Origin: Cristatella mucedo
Lineage: Eukaryota > Bryozoa > Phylactolaemata > Cristatellidae
Direction: 5' to 3'
Length of the DNA: 64,000 nt
Assembly: GCA_009760855.2 (NCBI GenBank)
Contig: WPIO01000119.1
Location: forward strand, 48,501-112,500
Every line of letters begins with the position of its first letter. Position 1 is the first letter of the stretch. Below the pieces are notes generated by a model that did no database searches, was not told the origin of the DNA, and was given only the letters and a program-made list of their open reading frames with translations. Of this stretch, positions 20,197 through 33,414 are shown one piece after another. The position numbers were made by a program, and so were the translations under genes.

Positions 20197-21040
20197 CATG
20201 GTTGGGGTGACATGCACAGGATCAGCATGCAAGTGTGGTTAGTGGCTGCATGCACAGTGTCAGCACGCATAAACACATGAAGGACGAATCACAGGGACCC
20301 ACTAAATTCTATTCTAAATAGGTGTGTTTTTAAGTTCTTTTTAAATTTGGTCAGGTCAGGGGATGTTCTGACCAAAGTCGGGAGTGAGTTCCAGGCTTTG
20401 GGAGCATACGAACTAAAGGCACGGTCTCCAAAAGATGTGAGGTTTTTTTACCAGGTATAGGTAAACAATTAGATTCAGAAAAGCGGGTGGTACGTTTCTT
20501 AGCCTGGTGAGGGTAGATCTGATAGCTAGGCTGGAGACAAAAAATGAAGGGAACCTGATAGTGAGTGACAAAACCTTGAAGTAGATCTATTGCATGAGTG
20601 GTAGCCAGTGCAGGTCGGCGAGACATGGTGTGATGTTGCAACTACGAAGCTCACTACAGACAAGCTTTGGTGCAGAGTTTTGCACCAGCTGCAAACGCCT
20701 GAGTGCGCAGGGTGGTGGACAGCAAGCAGTGAGTTACAGAAGTCAAAACCGGATGTCACAAATGCTTTGACCAACTAGATGTGGTATCCCTGTCTAAACA
20801 AGCTCGAATTTTAGCAGTTTTATGTAGCTTAAAGTAGGCAGACTTGACTGTGGAGCTGATGTGGTCGTCCAATGAAAGGTCACTTTGGAACATGACACCT
20901 AGATTTCGTGCAGATTCAACAGGCGATATTCTGGCAGAGCCGATTTTGAGCGTCAGCCTTTTCAATTTCTGAATTACGCTTGTTCGCCCATAACTAGGAA
21001 GTTAGTTTTACCGTTATCAAATTTAAGAGATTCAGAAAAC
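20197..21040 (-). mobile_element. L2A LINE, second copy, joined to the first
   Basis: It has the same family 3' UTR and C-terminal coding block, with more frame breaks. Its own tail hairpin and ATT repeat are missing, because the neighbouring copy starts within its 3' UTR. Confidence 0.85.
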
Positions 21041-22224
21041 TACAAGCCGTTGAGCCTTTGACAGATATCAAAACATCAGTAGGATTTCGCTACTGGTACA
21101 GAAGTAAAGAGTAAAGGAATTCACCACAGTAATTGTGCAGGTCCTCAAAAATCGAGTTAACTCATGCGTCGATATGGAAGTGAAAGAAGCGTAATCAAAA
21201 CAGACAAGCGTGTGTTACTCGTAATTAATGGTTTACCTAAAAACCCGCATTCTTATCATTTGAGGAAATCATTTTTCCAACGGAACTTAAGATGAGCCTT
21301 AGGCAAACAAGCAAGAGGTCATATGACAGTGGACATTCAGTCGAGGTTGTGACCAAACTTAAACAGCCCAAGTCCTTGGCCAAGGCTCGCTTTTATGAGT
21401 ATGCTGTACGTGAATCCGAAGAACTGGTCAGCACGATAATTTAAGAAGGTTGACATCTGCTTTCCATCTGCTATCAGCTTTCTTCATCATCTTTTCACTC
21501 TGTCCTCTTCCTTCACTTGAATGAAACAAAAGGGCGGTAGTTCTTTAATTCCTACCCGCATGCAGACATTGCCGTAAGCAGATCTTTTTTTCGTTTAGTG
21601 ACACGTGCAGAAAAAGAATCGGCTAAGACTTCTTGGTTGGCGCAGTCAGATTAATGATCTGCCATCTTTGGCTCCCTGCTTTTCCTCTCTCAGTTGGTGC
21701 TGAGGCTGCAATGATACTTAGTTCAGCCGATGCAAGGTGGCACGACAAGATCGGAATGTCGAAGCAGTCCTCTGCGAGTGCACCAAACAGCTACTGCAGC
21801 GGCTGCTAGTGGGAGACGGATGGTTGGCCTTGACAACTCTACGACTGCGTTGACAGCTGGCAGGAGATATCAACAGGGCGATACGGATGGCGAGCGACGG
21901 GCACAATTTTTAAAGAGATGATAATGCAGTGACCCGTGATTACGATCTTTGAGCGTGGTTACCAATTTTGAACAGAAGACCGCTTACGAAAAGCAGCGAT
22001 ACGAAATCTAAAGAGCGCTACGATATTTTTAGGGAACTCTTTCTATGTAGGACGTCCTATACGGCACAATATAAGAGAGATACTGACCAAAGCAGTTCTC
22101 TTTTTGCGAGTGCAAAAAACTACCGCAATTCACCACAATCCACCCTAATTAAGCAAACGTTCACCGGAAACCGTCCAAGAAAAGCTTGAATTTCGAATGA
22201 ATATTGTAAGATACCGTTGAAATC
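21041..22224. other. Stretch without firm features
   Basis: Short frames at 21,718-21,921 and 21,968-22,189 carry no motif. Confidence 0.35.
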
Positions 22225-22482
22225 ATGTACCTATCAAATATCATGTCATTGCGCCCTCACGTTCTCACACAATTGGCGTTTAAAGACATGACGGAAATCG
22301 ACTCAAGTCCACGGCAAATCTACCAGAAATCTGCTGAGCGAAGCTCCGATTATAATTGCATATACACAAAGCAGTTTGTCAAGTGTGCCCTCGAAGATTT
22401 TGACCCATTTCGTATTCATGTTTCCCATGCAATTATTGCGGTATTGGCCCTGGCCGCTGCAGTATATAGCCGCGGGCTGTAA
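22225..22482 (+). CDS. Small ORF with hydrophobic C-terminus, unknown
   Basis: 85 codons with ATG. The C-terminal 20 residues include a membrane-like stretch (HAIIAVLALAAAVYS) just before the stop, as in a tail-anchored protein. The part before it (IYTKQFVKCALEDFDPF) is protein-like. It could be a last exon. No family recognised, and chance is possible. Confidence 0.25.
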   Translation: MYLSNIMSLRPHVLTQLAFKDMTEIDSSPRQIYQKSAERSSDYNCIYTKQFVKCALEDFDPFRIHVSHAIIAVLALAAAVYSRGL

Positions 22483-22495
22483 TATAATATATGAA

Positions 22496-22625
22496 TCACG
22501 GTCAGTAACTCCACAACGCCGTTAAGACTAAGGAGGTATTATGCGGTAGACTATTCTAGACCCCACTGATAGCCAAAGCGGCTTTCGGTACGCATGCGGT
22601 AGCCAACAGACTTCTTCGCGCCGAT
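22496..22625 (-). mobile_element. L2B LINE 3' tail fragment
   Basis: GTCAGTAACTCCACAA and AAGCGGCTTTCGGTACGCAT match the L2B 3' UTR. Nothing upstream of it remains. Confidence 0.75.
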
Positions 22626-23750
22626 CGCAGAAGAACGCTTGAGCCTAACGGCATGCAATTCGGTGGGCACGCTCCAATGAGGATGAGCGTCGGGATTCAA
22701 TCAAAATTTGCGCTCGGCGCCTCCGAGTTCCGCTCTCTTTATACTCGATTAGAACAGATTGCATCGGATTGCGGTCATTCTTTGCACTCCTCTCGGCGAT
22801 GGTCGTTCTTCACACACCTCTCGGCCACGGTCTGCTGGTAGGTGAGTCATTGCTGATCGTCGGCTATTATAATCTAGCGACGAGTCGCGGTAAGTCTCCT
22901 GCCCTAGCAGCCGGCAACATAAGCAGGCAAAATTTCATCGCACTTTCGAGATACCGGCGATGCTACCGAGCATCGCTACCTGGGCAAATCTTGGGCGCTC
23001 GGCGCGCTACCGATCGACGCCGGGGCTCGGCACCTAGCACGCTGCACGCGTCGGCCTGCGTCCTGCTATAGATCGCCTGCGCGGCCACAATACCGACGAG
23101 AGTACGACATGCTGCTGGCCCGCTCAATCTACGAGCACAGTGAATATCACTTTTCTTCAGGCAACCACCTTCAGCACGAGAAGCTAGATAGACGTTGGCT
23201 AGAAATATTTGGAGTCAAAATCTCAGTCGAACCAGCGCTTCATTGCACGATTTGCTGCAGATAATGTCGACCATCTGCCTAAATCTGCTCCGGTTGCTTC
23301 GGAGGGCAGGCAGGCAACGTGAGCTTTCTGCGGCTCAGCGGCACAAAGGGATCTGAATCGAAGAGCACTCCGAACTCGTGGCTATTCTCCGAGTTATTAG
23401 TAAGAGCTCAAGACTAGAACCCTAGAACTCCACGAAACGCCCAGAACGCCGAGAGAGTGTCTCTGCTAACGTGCCGTCCCCGCTGGGACGGAGACGGAGG
23501 CCCATAGCGGCTCTCTTCTAGTCCTCTCTCGCAGCAGATATTTCCGCCCTTGTCGTCGAAACGCTCACAGTTCCGAAACACGAACGCTCGGCCGGCGCAC
23601 TCACACCAACGGCCGAAACCTTCGTAGCCAAAACGCAAAATTGTCCGCAATCGTGATGACTCGTCGCCGAAAGGCGAGCTAATACTTCCGAGCCGTCGAG
23701 ATGTCGGGCGCCGAATCGCCTGCATCCTGTGGCGGATGAGGGGAATGCGA
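22620..23750. other. CpG-dense block
   Basis: CpG is clearly denser here than in the flanks (for example GGCGCTCGGCGCGCTACCGA near 22,993). Overlapping minus-strand frames at 23,414-23,880 are open but unrecognised. It could be an unmethylated promoter or a decayed exon region. Confidence 0.4.
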
Positions 23751-24451
23751 CCTTTATCGGGTGATTCGAGACATTTTCTGAAGGTTTCGACAATTTTAGA
23801 AAGCGTTCGTTAATGAACAAGCATCGTATGTGCGAACAACAGAGCGTCAGTCTGGGCGGAGACAAAAATATTTCATGCACTGTGGTAATGCCTAAATTTA
23901 ATTAGACGGTGCCTTGGCTATGCATTAACATCCAATCGGAGAAAGTCAAACGATCAAATTTCTATATAACGATCACGAATTTTCTTCTACTCGCGCTAAT
24001 TCTCTTAATTTCTTCCGTTGTTGCGATAGTTGAATGCAAAATTATTTATTTCCTTAACTATCCTCCTAATTTGCGAATGCTTCTCTTTGTGCTGTTTTCG
24101 GTGCGATAGAAAATCCTGATCCGCCTATTGAGCGGACGAATACTGCTGAAGCTGGAAATGAGCTATAAATAACTCTTTAACGCTTGAATCGGTTAGTCTT
24201 CTCCGCTATGCGAGTTATTTTGACGCTAATGCATAAGCAAATTTCCGCGTATACAAATTTATAAGGCTCGCCTATTGTTTCATACTACATTGAATGCTGC
24301 TTAAGGCTACCAACCAAAATAGTTTGGAGTGTACTTAAATAAAAGTCAATGCTGATAAGCTCTTCGGCGCTGACTGATGGGACGATACTCTGCCTTAAAC
24401 CAACTAAAAAAAGGCGTCTTTTATGCAAGGAGCTAGCTCATTTTCGGCTAT
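23751..24451. other. AT-rich stretch, nothing recognised
   Basis: A 66-codon hydrophobic frame at 23,909-24,109 (TNFLLLALILLISSVVAIV) could be a membrane segment but has no splice or homology support. Confidence 0.3.
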
Positions 24452-25770
24452 ATAATAATAATAACGCACTTGATAAAGCGCCCTCAGAGAACTCAATCTC
24501 TTCCTAGGTGCTTTACATTTGCTGCAAGGGGAAACGCGATTGAATCGTGAGTAATATCATGCTTGATAAACAAACAAAATTAATAACATGGTTAGGGGTG
24601 ACATGCACAGGGTCAGCATGCAAACGTGGTTACTGGCAGCATGCGCAGTGTCAGCACACATAAGCACATGAAGGACGAATCACTGGGAGCCACTAAATGC
24701 TGTCCTAGATAGTTGTGTTTTTAAGTTCTTTTTAAATTTTGTCAAGTCAAGGGATGTTCTGACGCAAGTCGGGAGGGAGTTTCACGCTTTGGGAGCATAC
24801 GGACTAAATGCACGGTCTCCAAAGGATTTGAAGTTTGTACAAGGTAGTGGTAAACTGTTGGATTCCGAAAAGCGGGTGGTACGATACTTGGCCTGGTGGG
24901 GAGTAGATCTGAGAAATAGGCTGGAGCCAAAGAATGAACTTTGAAGTCGATCCGTTGCTTGACCGGTAGCCAGTGCAGGTTGGCGAGAAATGGTGTGATG
25001 TGGCAACTGCGACGTTCACGACAGACAAGCCTAGCTGCAGAGTTTTGCACAAGCAGTTATCGCCTGATTGCACGCCGGTAGACCAGTGAGCAGCGAGGTA
25101 CAGAAATCAAGTCGGAATGTCACAAATGCATAAACGAATTTTGACTGTGGAGCTGATGTGGTCGTCTAACGAGAGGTCACTGTAGAATATGAAACCTGGT
25201 TTTTCAGCTGATTCAACAGGAGATATGCTGGCAGAGCCAATTTTGAGCGTCAGCCTTTCCACTTTCTGAATCACACTGGGTTTGCCCATAACTAGCAAGT
25301 TAGCTTTATCATCGTTTAATTTAAGAAAATTTGCTGCCATCCATACGCGGATGTCATCAATATATGCAGCGAGTGAGTTGAGAGAAATCAGGGAGCTCGA
25401 AGGCTGGGAGGGATCAAAGCAAAGGTACAACTGAGTGTCATCCGCATAGAAGTGAAAGCCTAGATTGTGCTTGGCAATCACATGAACAAGAGAGAGAGCA
25501 TAAACCCTGAAAAGAGCCGGACCTAGCACGGAGGTACCTCAGATGATCTTTGTTCCTTCACGTCAATACTCTGGAGTCTCCCACTGAGATAGGACCTGAA
25601 CCACTGCAGAGCAGTGCCAGTGATGCCCAGGCAAGATGAGAGGCGCTCTAGAAGAAATTTGTGATCGATAGTATCACAAGCTGCCGAAAGATCGAGCAAA
25701 ACAAGCCGAGACACTCTACCTATGTCTGCATTCCTTAGTAGGTCGTTGTACACCTAAAGCAATGGTTAGG
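24452..25770 (-). mobile_element. L2A LINE, longest copy, with reverse transcriptase motifs
   Basis: This is the only L2A copy reaching the reverse transcriptase core. From the 3' side: ATT repeat, tail hairpin, 3' UTR, C-terminal block, FHFYADDTQLYLCF (catalytic motif C, YADD) and, further upstream, VLLDLSAACDTIDH (motif A with its catalytic Asp, where the family usually has AAFD). Frameshifts separate the pieces (frames at 25,107-25,529 and 25,523-25,753) and part of the C-terminal block is deleted near 24,940. The copy is not active. Confidence 0.9.
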
Positions 25771-25772
25771 GC

Positions 25773-25805
25773 AGTCTGCTGTGGGCAGTGTGCCCACAGC
25801 AGACT
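25773..25805. repeat. Perfect 15-bp hairpin with 3-nt loop
   Basis: AGTCTGCTGTGGGCA, loop GTG, TGCCCACAGCAGACT. It sits right at the 5' truncation point of the L2A copy. Confidence 0.9.
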
Positions 25806-26130
25806 ACTTTATGGCCGCCAAGGTCTGTTTATATTTCTGTTAAATAAACACGTTTTAGAGCTGTGATTTTAGCTGAGAAATTAGGATTGTGTATGTAGTG
25901 TTTAGTATGTTGTATGTTTTGGGTTTGCAGTTTAATATTTTCAGATTAGATTGCTTGGGAGTAGTATGCTTTAGGTTTATTGCTTAGGTTAATAGAGCTT
26001 AGGGTATAGCTTCAAGCTTTGAGGGAGAAATTCTGAGCACTAAAGGTGTCTCAAAATTTCTTTATTTAACGTAAATAAAAACGGACACTGGCGACCATGT
26101 TGGCCAGCCCGTTGGCTGTATGCATGAAGC
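25806..26130. other. Stretch without features
   Basis: AT-rich, no motif seen. Confidence 0.4.
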
Positions 26131-26332
26131 CGCAATGAGTCGTGATGAGCCGTGATGAGACGCGATGAGCCGTGATGGCACACTAGATAAGGCGGTTGCT
26201 TTTCACGACCTCGATCCCGAGGTCATGGGGCCGAATCCTTCGGCGGGCGATCCTTTACTGCCGCTGCAAGTGGCGGTGATAGCCATAAAGGCTCTTCTGT
26301 TGCTATATAAAAGAGGCTGTTAAGTCATCAAG
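26131..26332 (+). mobile_element. SINE1 with repeated 5' end
   Basis: The SINE1 body starts at about 26,166. Before it the head motif is repeated (GTGATGAGCC, GTGATGAGAC, GCGATGAGCC). The B box is mutated (GGGGCCGAATCC). Confidence 0.8.
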
Positions 26333-28078
<1,746 letters not shown>

Positions 28079-28226
28079 GGCCTAGAGCTTCATGGTTGTC
28101 TATCGCGCCTCCGCAGGATAGGGCCTACCGAGCAATAGCTGTCGGCCGCGGTCTTTAAGTGGGGACCGGAGGGAGCCCTAAGTGTCTTCACGTGTACATG
28201 TTCATTAAGGTTTAAGTATGATATAC

Positions 28227-28228
<2 letters not shown>

Positions 28229-28314
<86 letters not shown>
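28229..28314. repeat. (TA)n microsatellite
   Basis: TATA runs broken by one TGTGTG segment at 28,258-28,266. Confidence 0.95.
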
Positions 28315-28317
<3 letters not shown>

Positions 28318-28599
28318 TTCTCATCCTTAATAATAATCCTAAAGTAGATGCACACCGTTATAAATCACTATACAGCTGCATTACAACTCATTTCAGGAGA
28401 ATCTATTACTAAAGTTGACTAACATACAAGCCATATTGCTTAGATGGGTACGCATTAGCGAACAAGAATTATGCTCAGGCCACAATGCTAAACCACACAG
28501 AAGACACTCGGGATCATCAGTTAAGCGGACCTCTGGCTAGTAAATAAGCGGAATCGTGCACAATTAGTCCTTCATAGCACATATTAACAACGAAGACAA

Positions 28600-29090
28600 T
28601 GTCACTGGGCGAAGAGATAGCTGAGCAGAACAGATGCTTCTTCAGCTGAAATATTGCCAAGTCGGTTCATGTAATCACTAAAGCTGGAAGCGAGTTTCAG
28701 ACTTTCGATGATTATGAACTGGAGGCCGGGTCAACTAAAGATTTCAACTAAGCCCGAGGGATTAAGGCGATGGGACTAGAAGCTGAGGAGCATTTCGTGC
28801 GAGAGCATTGCACCGAAGGAGCGTATTCAGTAGGTCTGATCGGTAGGTTTGTACGAGTGAGTGAAGCGATCAGCAAGCCGGAGGATCTTGAATTCGATTC
28901 GAAGCTTGCTAGAGAGCTACTGAAGCTTACCCAGAACGTGTGCCATGTCACGGCTATGCCGATGATGACAGACGAGACGATCTGCATAGTGTGACACCAA
29001 TTGCAAACGATTAGTTGCTCATGCCGTAAGACCTGACTGAGTACATGGAATAGGAGCGATCCAGACTCGATGGTTGTCCAAGCATAAAAC
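28600..29090 (-). mobile_element. Diverged L2-type LINE fragment
   Basis: Collinear but weak match to L2A: GGAAGCGAGTTTCAGACTTT (family: GGGAGGGAGTTCCAGGCTTT), then CACCAATTGCAAACGATTAG (family: CACCAGCTGCAATCGCCTGA). An old copy or a related family. Confidence 0.5.
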
Positions 29091-29114
29091 CGTACATGCC
29101 GCTAACCCTTTGTC

Positions 29115-29918
29115 AACCCAGTGTGATCCAGAGATTGGACAGGCTGACTCTCAAAATTGGCTCTGCCAGCATATCTCCAGTTGAATCAGCTTGAAATCTA
29201 GGTGTCATATTCCAAAGCGACTTCTCGTTAGACGACCATATCAGCTTCACAGTCAAAACCGCCTATTTTCAGCTTCATAACATTGCCAAAATTCGGGCTT
29301 GTTTAGATAAACATACCACATCTAAGTTGGTCCGTGCATTCGTGACATCCCGTCTCGTCTTCTGCAACTCACTGCTTACTGGCCTACCAGCATGTGCGAT
29401 CAGTTGATTGCAGCTAGTGCAAAATTCGGCAGCTAATAACAATAATAATAATATTGCACTTGATGAAGCGCCCTCAGAGAACTTAATCTCTTTCTAGGCG
29501 CTTTACATTTGCTGCAAAGTGATACGCAATAGAATAGTAAGTAAAATATAAATTAATATAGTATAGTAAAAAGCCTGGAACTCCCTCCCAACCTACGTCA
29601 GAACATCCCCTGACCAGACCACATTTAAAAGGAACCTAAAAACACACCTATTTAGGACAGCATTTAGTGGGCCCCTGTGATTCGTCCTTGATGTGCTTAT
29701 GCGTGCTGACACTGCATGCTGCCACTCACCACATTTGCATGCTGACCCTGTGCATGTCACCCCTAACCATGTTATTCATTTTGTTTGTCTTTCAAGCATG
29801 ATTTTACTTACAATTCAATTGCATTTCACTTTACAGCAAATGTAAAGCGCCTAGAGAGAGATTAAGTTCTCTGAGGGAGCTTTATCAAGTGAATTATTTT
29901 TATTATTATTATTATTAC
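29115..29918 (+). mobile_element. L2A LINE copy interrupted by an inverted L2A tail
   Basis: Plus-strand coding block at 29,115-29,434 (LINE protein up to the Ala-Ala-Arg-Leu region), then a minus-strand L2A 3' end at 29,435-29,549 (ATT repeat and hairpin first), then the plus-strand end of the family from 29,570 to its own hairpin and ATT repeat. About 300 bp of coding sequence between the two plus parts is missing. Confidence 0.85.
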
Positions 29919-30003
29919 TTCTGATACTGAGAGTTGCAAAGCACCTGAATAGAGCTTTGTCTCTTTTTGTTGGCTACGCGACCAACCTAATGTTCTTATT
30001 TAT

Positions 30004-30061
30004 AAAACTTCCCTCCGTCCCTCCTCTCTCTCTATTATTTATTAAACTCTCCTCCGTCCCT

Positions 30062-30149
<88 letters not shown>

Positions 30150-30225
30150 GCTCTCTCTCTCTCTAGCTCTCTCTCTTTCTCTATAGCTCTCTCTCTCTCT
30201 CTCCCGATCTCTCTCGCTCTTTAAA
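30004..30225. repeat. (CT)n microsatellite, degenerate edges
   Basis: CT runs with CCTCCGTC, TAGCTC and CTTT variants. Confidence 0.95.
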
Positions 30226-30548
30226 ACCTTAAGCTCAGAATAGCTTCTTGATAATTTTGACCCTCAAAAGCTTGCATAAGGGCTGCTGAGGTATATTTGC
30301 GTCATAACAGCTATTTCCCATACGATTTTACTGGAAAATGATAGCTCCTTTCAAATGTGAAGGCCTATCCGGACAAAGTAGCTGCGGCCGAGATTTTTTA
30401 GAATAATTCTTAAAACTCAGTCCACAGGAGTTTCTAGTATTTTTAGCTCGATTGGTAAGCTTCCCCCTTCTCATCTACTACTGCATGTACTGTGGTGCAC
30501 TACTTATTGAAGAAAAATACTTGAGCGAGTGGATTTTTCTTCTACACC

Positions 30549-30690
30549 TTGTATCTCCGTCAGTAACTCCACAAAGTCATAAAGACCATGTGGGTGTTAC
30601 GCGGGAGAGTTTTGTATAGCGCACTCACAGCCTAAGCGGCTTTCGGCACGCATTCGGTAGCCAACAGACCTTGCACATAGCCTGCCTTTA
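30549..30690 (-). mobile_element. L2B LINE 3' tail fragment
   Basis: Close match to the L2B 3' UTR (GAGAGTTTTGTATAGCGCAC; GCATTCGGTAGCCAACAGAC), strongly 5'-truncated. Confidence 0.85.
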
Positions 30691-31056
30691 GGATGGCAGA
30701 TTTTTTCCGATAGGCTGACTACACGTATACTTAGGCTCTAACGAGCAAACACTAGCTTAATCTATTGAAAATTACTTAAATATGTTAAGCTTGCACGCAT
30801 GGTCGTAAACTTCATGGAATAACACACTACTCATTGGACTCGGAGTTAGCAAGGATCTGGATCACGCCTTTTCAGAACCATGGGGTCCACATGATCCACG
30901 ACAGTCGTTTCCGTCGAAGAACGCATGAGGACATCATCCTCAATACTAATAATTTTTTATCAATTCAATATCAATAATAAATTATAGGTCGTAAGTCGTA
31001 AATGTATAGTTAAGTGTTCCAAGCTGCTCAGAGCTGTCATAATTCTTGTTCTTCAG

Positions 31057-31189
31057 TGGAAGAATGTGGATTACTCATGGCATTTGCTTCGAATGAAAGA
31101 ATTTTGTTCGGTATCCGTAAAGCAGCCGGAACCCATTGCATCAAATTAGAGAAGAAGACGCACGATTATATTTCCTCTAGTTTCAAAAG
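31057..31189 (+). CDS. Candidate internal exon, unknown gene
   Basis: Good acceptor (AATTCTTGTTCTTCAG) and donor (CAAAAG|GTACTT). It encodes EECGLLMAFASNERILFGIR followed by KAAGTHCIKLEKKTH. The LLxAxxxRIxF pattern faintly recalls the start of LDL-receptor class B (YWTD) modules, but one exon is too little to assign. No phase partner was found. Confidence 0.33.
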
Positions 31190-32229
31190 GTACTTGACGG
31201 CCACTTTCATCACTAAATAATGCAAAGGCCCTGTGGTTTCTTTCAGAAAATGTGCCATTACTAATGTATAGCTATCTAGTATATAGAGAACTGGGAGCAA
31301 GGATTCTCCTTTAACTATAAGCAGCCCTGATGCTTGGTTTTAAGGATCGAAATGGTAATTAGTTTTGAGTGTGTTCTTCTGAATAACTCTTTGAATCATG
31401 TAAGTAGAACGCCTGAGAAAATAGCACTTTATAACGGTTGCACTACAGCGCCTCCAATTAGGAGAGCAGTCAGACGATCGTGGTAGGCCATACGTGTTGA
31501 GCCATACGTGTGACGTAGCTGATATGGAAGAGATCGCTTTTCTAAATCAGGTAGTTCATTTTAAAAAGAAGACATCCAGTTTTGAATGTCTGCAATTCTG
31601 CCTTTCAGGCCATCAATAGCCAGAGCTGATTCTTCGGGGTCAAATCATAAATACCGCTGGCTGTAGTTCGAATTTATGTGACGACTAATGTTGTGGGCTG
31701 CATTACTAAACTGTGTATAAATGTAGAACGGAACCGGAAAAGAACGGCCATGCTGGAACTCAGCTGGCCACGGGATCTTCTAGATGAGACCCCACTGCTC
31801 CTCGGCCTGGGCACGATCTTTCAGCTGATATTCGAAGCCACATCAGAGCCTCATTAGCAAGTCCGATCGTGGGTATCTAGCGAAAGATGAAGCAATCATG
31901 AATATTATATTGTGAATTCTAGTTTTGCCATCAAGATATCTTGATTTGTACCCAAAGACCTGCTGCCAGCAGTAATTGTTACTTCGTCAAAGGAGGAGAG
32001 CACCTGACCATGTATGCTATACACTCAAGTAGCAGCACGACTATTTAATGAAATTAGGCACCCAAAGAGGGCATTTTTGCAAGTAACCAGCTAGCCATCT
32101 TGCTATCATCTTGTCAATAAGCGTCCTGTTGACCTTGTTTTGGATATATATGTTATGATAAATCTCACCAGAGCTGCACGACACGTGGAAGCTTTTTAAA
32201 TTATGTCAGTCTACCAAGTCCTGGCACCA
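31190..32229. other. Stretch without firm features
   Basis: No repeats or coding signals were identified. Confidence 0.35.
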
Positions 32230-32425
32230 ACAAGTACTGCCACTAACCATATTTGCATGTTTACACTGTGTATGTCACCCCTAACTTTGTTATGCTTGTT
32301 ACAGATGTTTTTTATACAGACGTTACCACCAACCAACATATCATGATTCCCTTACAGCAAATTCAAATTGCCTAGACAGAGATTAGGTTCTTTGAGGGCG
32401 CAATTCAAATGCATAATAATTAACA
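32230..32425 (+). mobile_element. L2A LINE 3' UTR fragment
   Basis: Matches the family 3' UTR (CCATATTTGCATG, GTATGTCACCCCTAAC) and the tail (AGAGATTAGGTTCTTTGAGG). Confidence 0.8.
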
Positions 32426-32539
32426 TTATTATAAGCACCAACGGCGCTATGCGCACACTAAGTCTGCTTGCATTTGGCTCAAAACTTGACACATAAACGT
32501 TCTACACTAAATTTTACAACGGAACGTAGTAATAACAAA

Positions 32540-32620
32540 TATTTTAACCTACAGTGCTCCCGAGAATACATCTCTTTCTAAGCACATTTCTTTACATTTG
32601 CTGTAAAGAAAATGCATGAC
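32540..32620 (-). mobile_element. L2A tail trace
   Basis: A diverged match to the hairpin end (ATCTCTTTCTAAGC and TTTACATTTGCTG). Confidence 0.5.
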
Positions 32621-33414
32621 ACCTTCTCTAGACCTTAGCTGATTCCGTATCAAGCAGAGCAGCGACTTCAATGTCTCTTTATTTTTTCGCTGTACTTTAC
32701 CTGTCAGAAATATTTGCTCTCCTGACCTTCTATCGTACGACTACTCCTCTTACTCCTGCAGTCCAGCTTTGTCTCTGACTATGCCTCATATCTTTCAGAT
32801 ACTGTGACTTAACTTGCTAGGCACCTCAAGCTTTGTTGCTACTACTTCAGTACGTAATCCATCGACTTGGCATTAAAGCACAGCCATTGCGCATAGTTCT
32901 TTGTTTTGCTTCGATTGGTGCAAGCGAATCTTCCTTATGTGTCAGTCCCTGCAGTAATGTTCCTCGCTATTCTCATTAACTAGTTATTGTGCTCCGCATC
33001 CAGCCTATATAAAGTGCATACTAGAAGAGTGAGGCTTATTTCTCTTAGAGTGCTACAAAAAAAACATTTATTGGACATTATTTCCAAAAGCTTTAAGTCG
33101 CTCGAGTTATCAATCCTCAGGGCCTAACGCTAAATCAAAGAAATTGACTCAATCTATTATGACAATCGTGATCTCTTTCGCAATGTCTGTCCACAGGTGC
33201 ATCGACGGAGCAATATTTCGTGCTGCAGTAATTTAATACCTCTCTGAGGTCCTTCAGTTGCTCAGGGCGTTTGATCTGCCTGTGATGGTTCATACAAATT
33301 TATTTGGGCCACTGAATATTCGAATTTGATTCAACTACATCTACCTTCCTCCTTGCAGGAACGTAATTACCAGTTGTTTGGAATGAATCATTTCTAAAAG
33401 CAGGCTAATGTAAC
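32621..33414. other. Stretch without features
   Basis: Nothing recognised. Confidence 0.35.

Noticed and set aside
28770-28994. Plus-strand 74-codon frame with acidic composition
   Set aside because: It is the antisense of a diverged L2-type LINE block.
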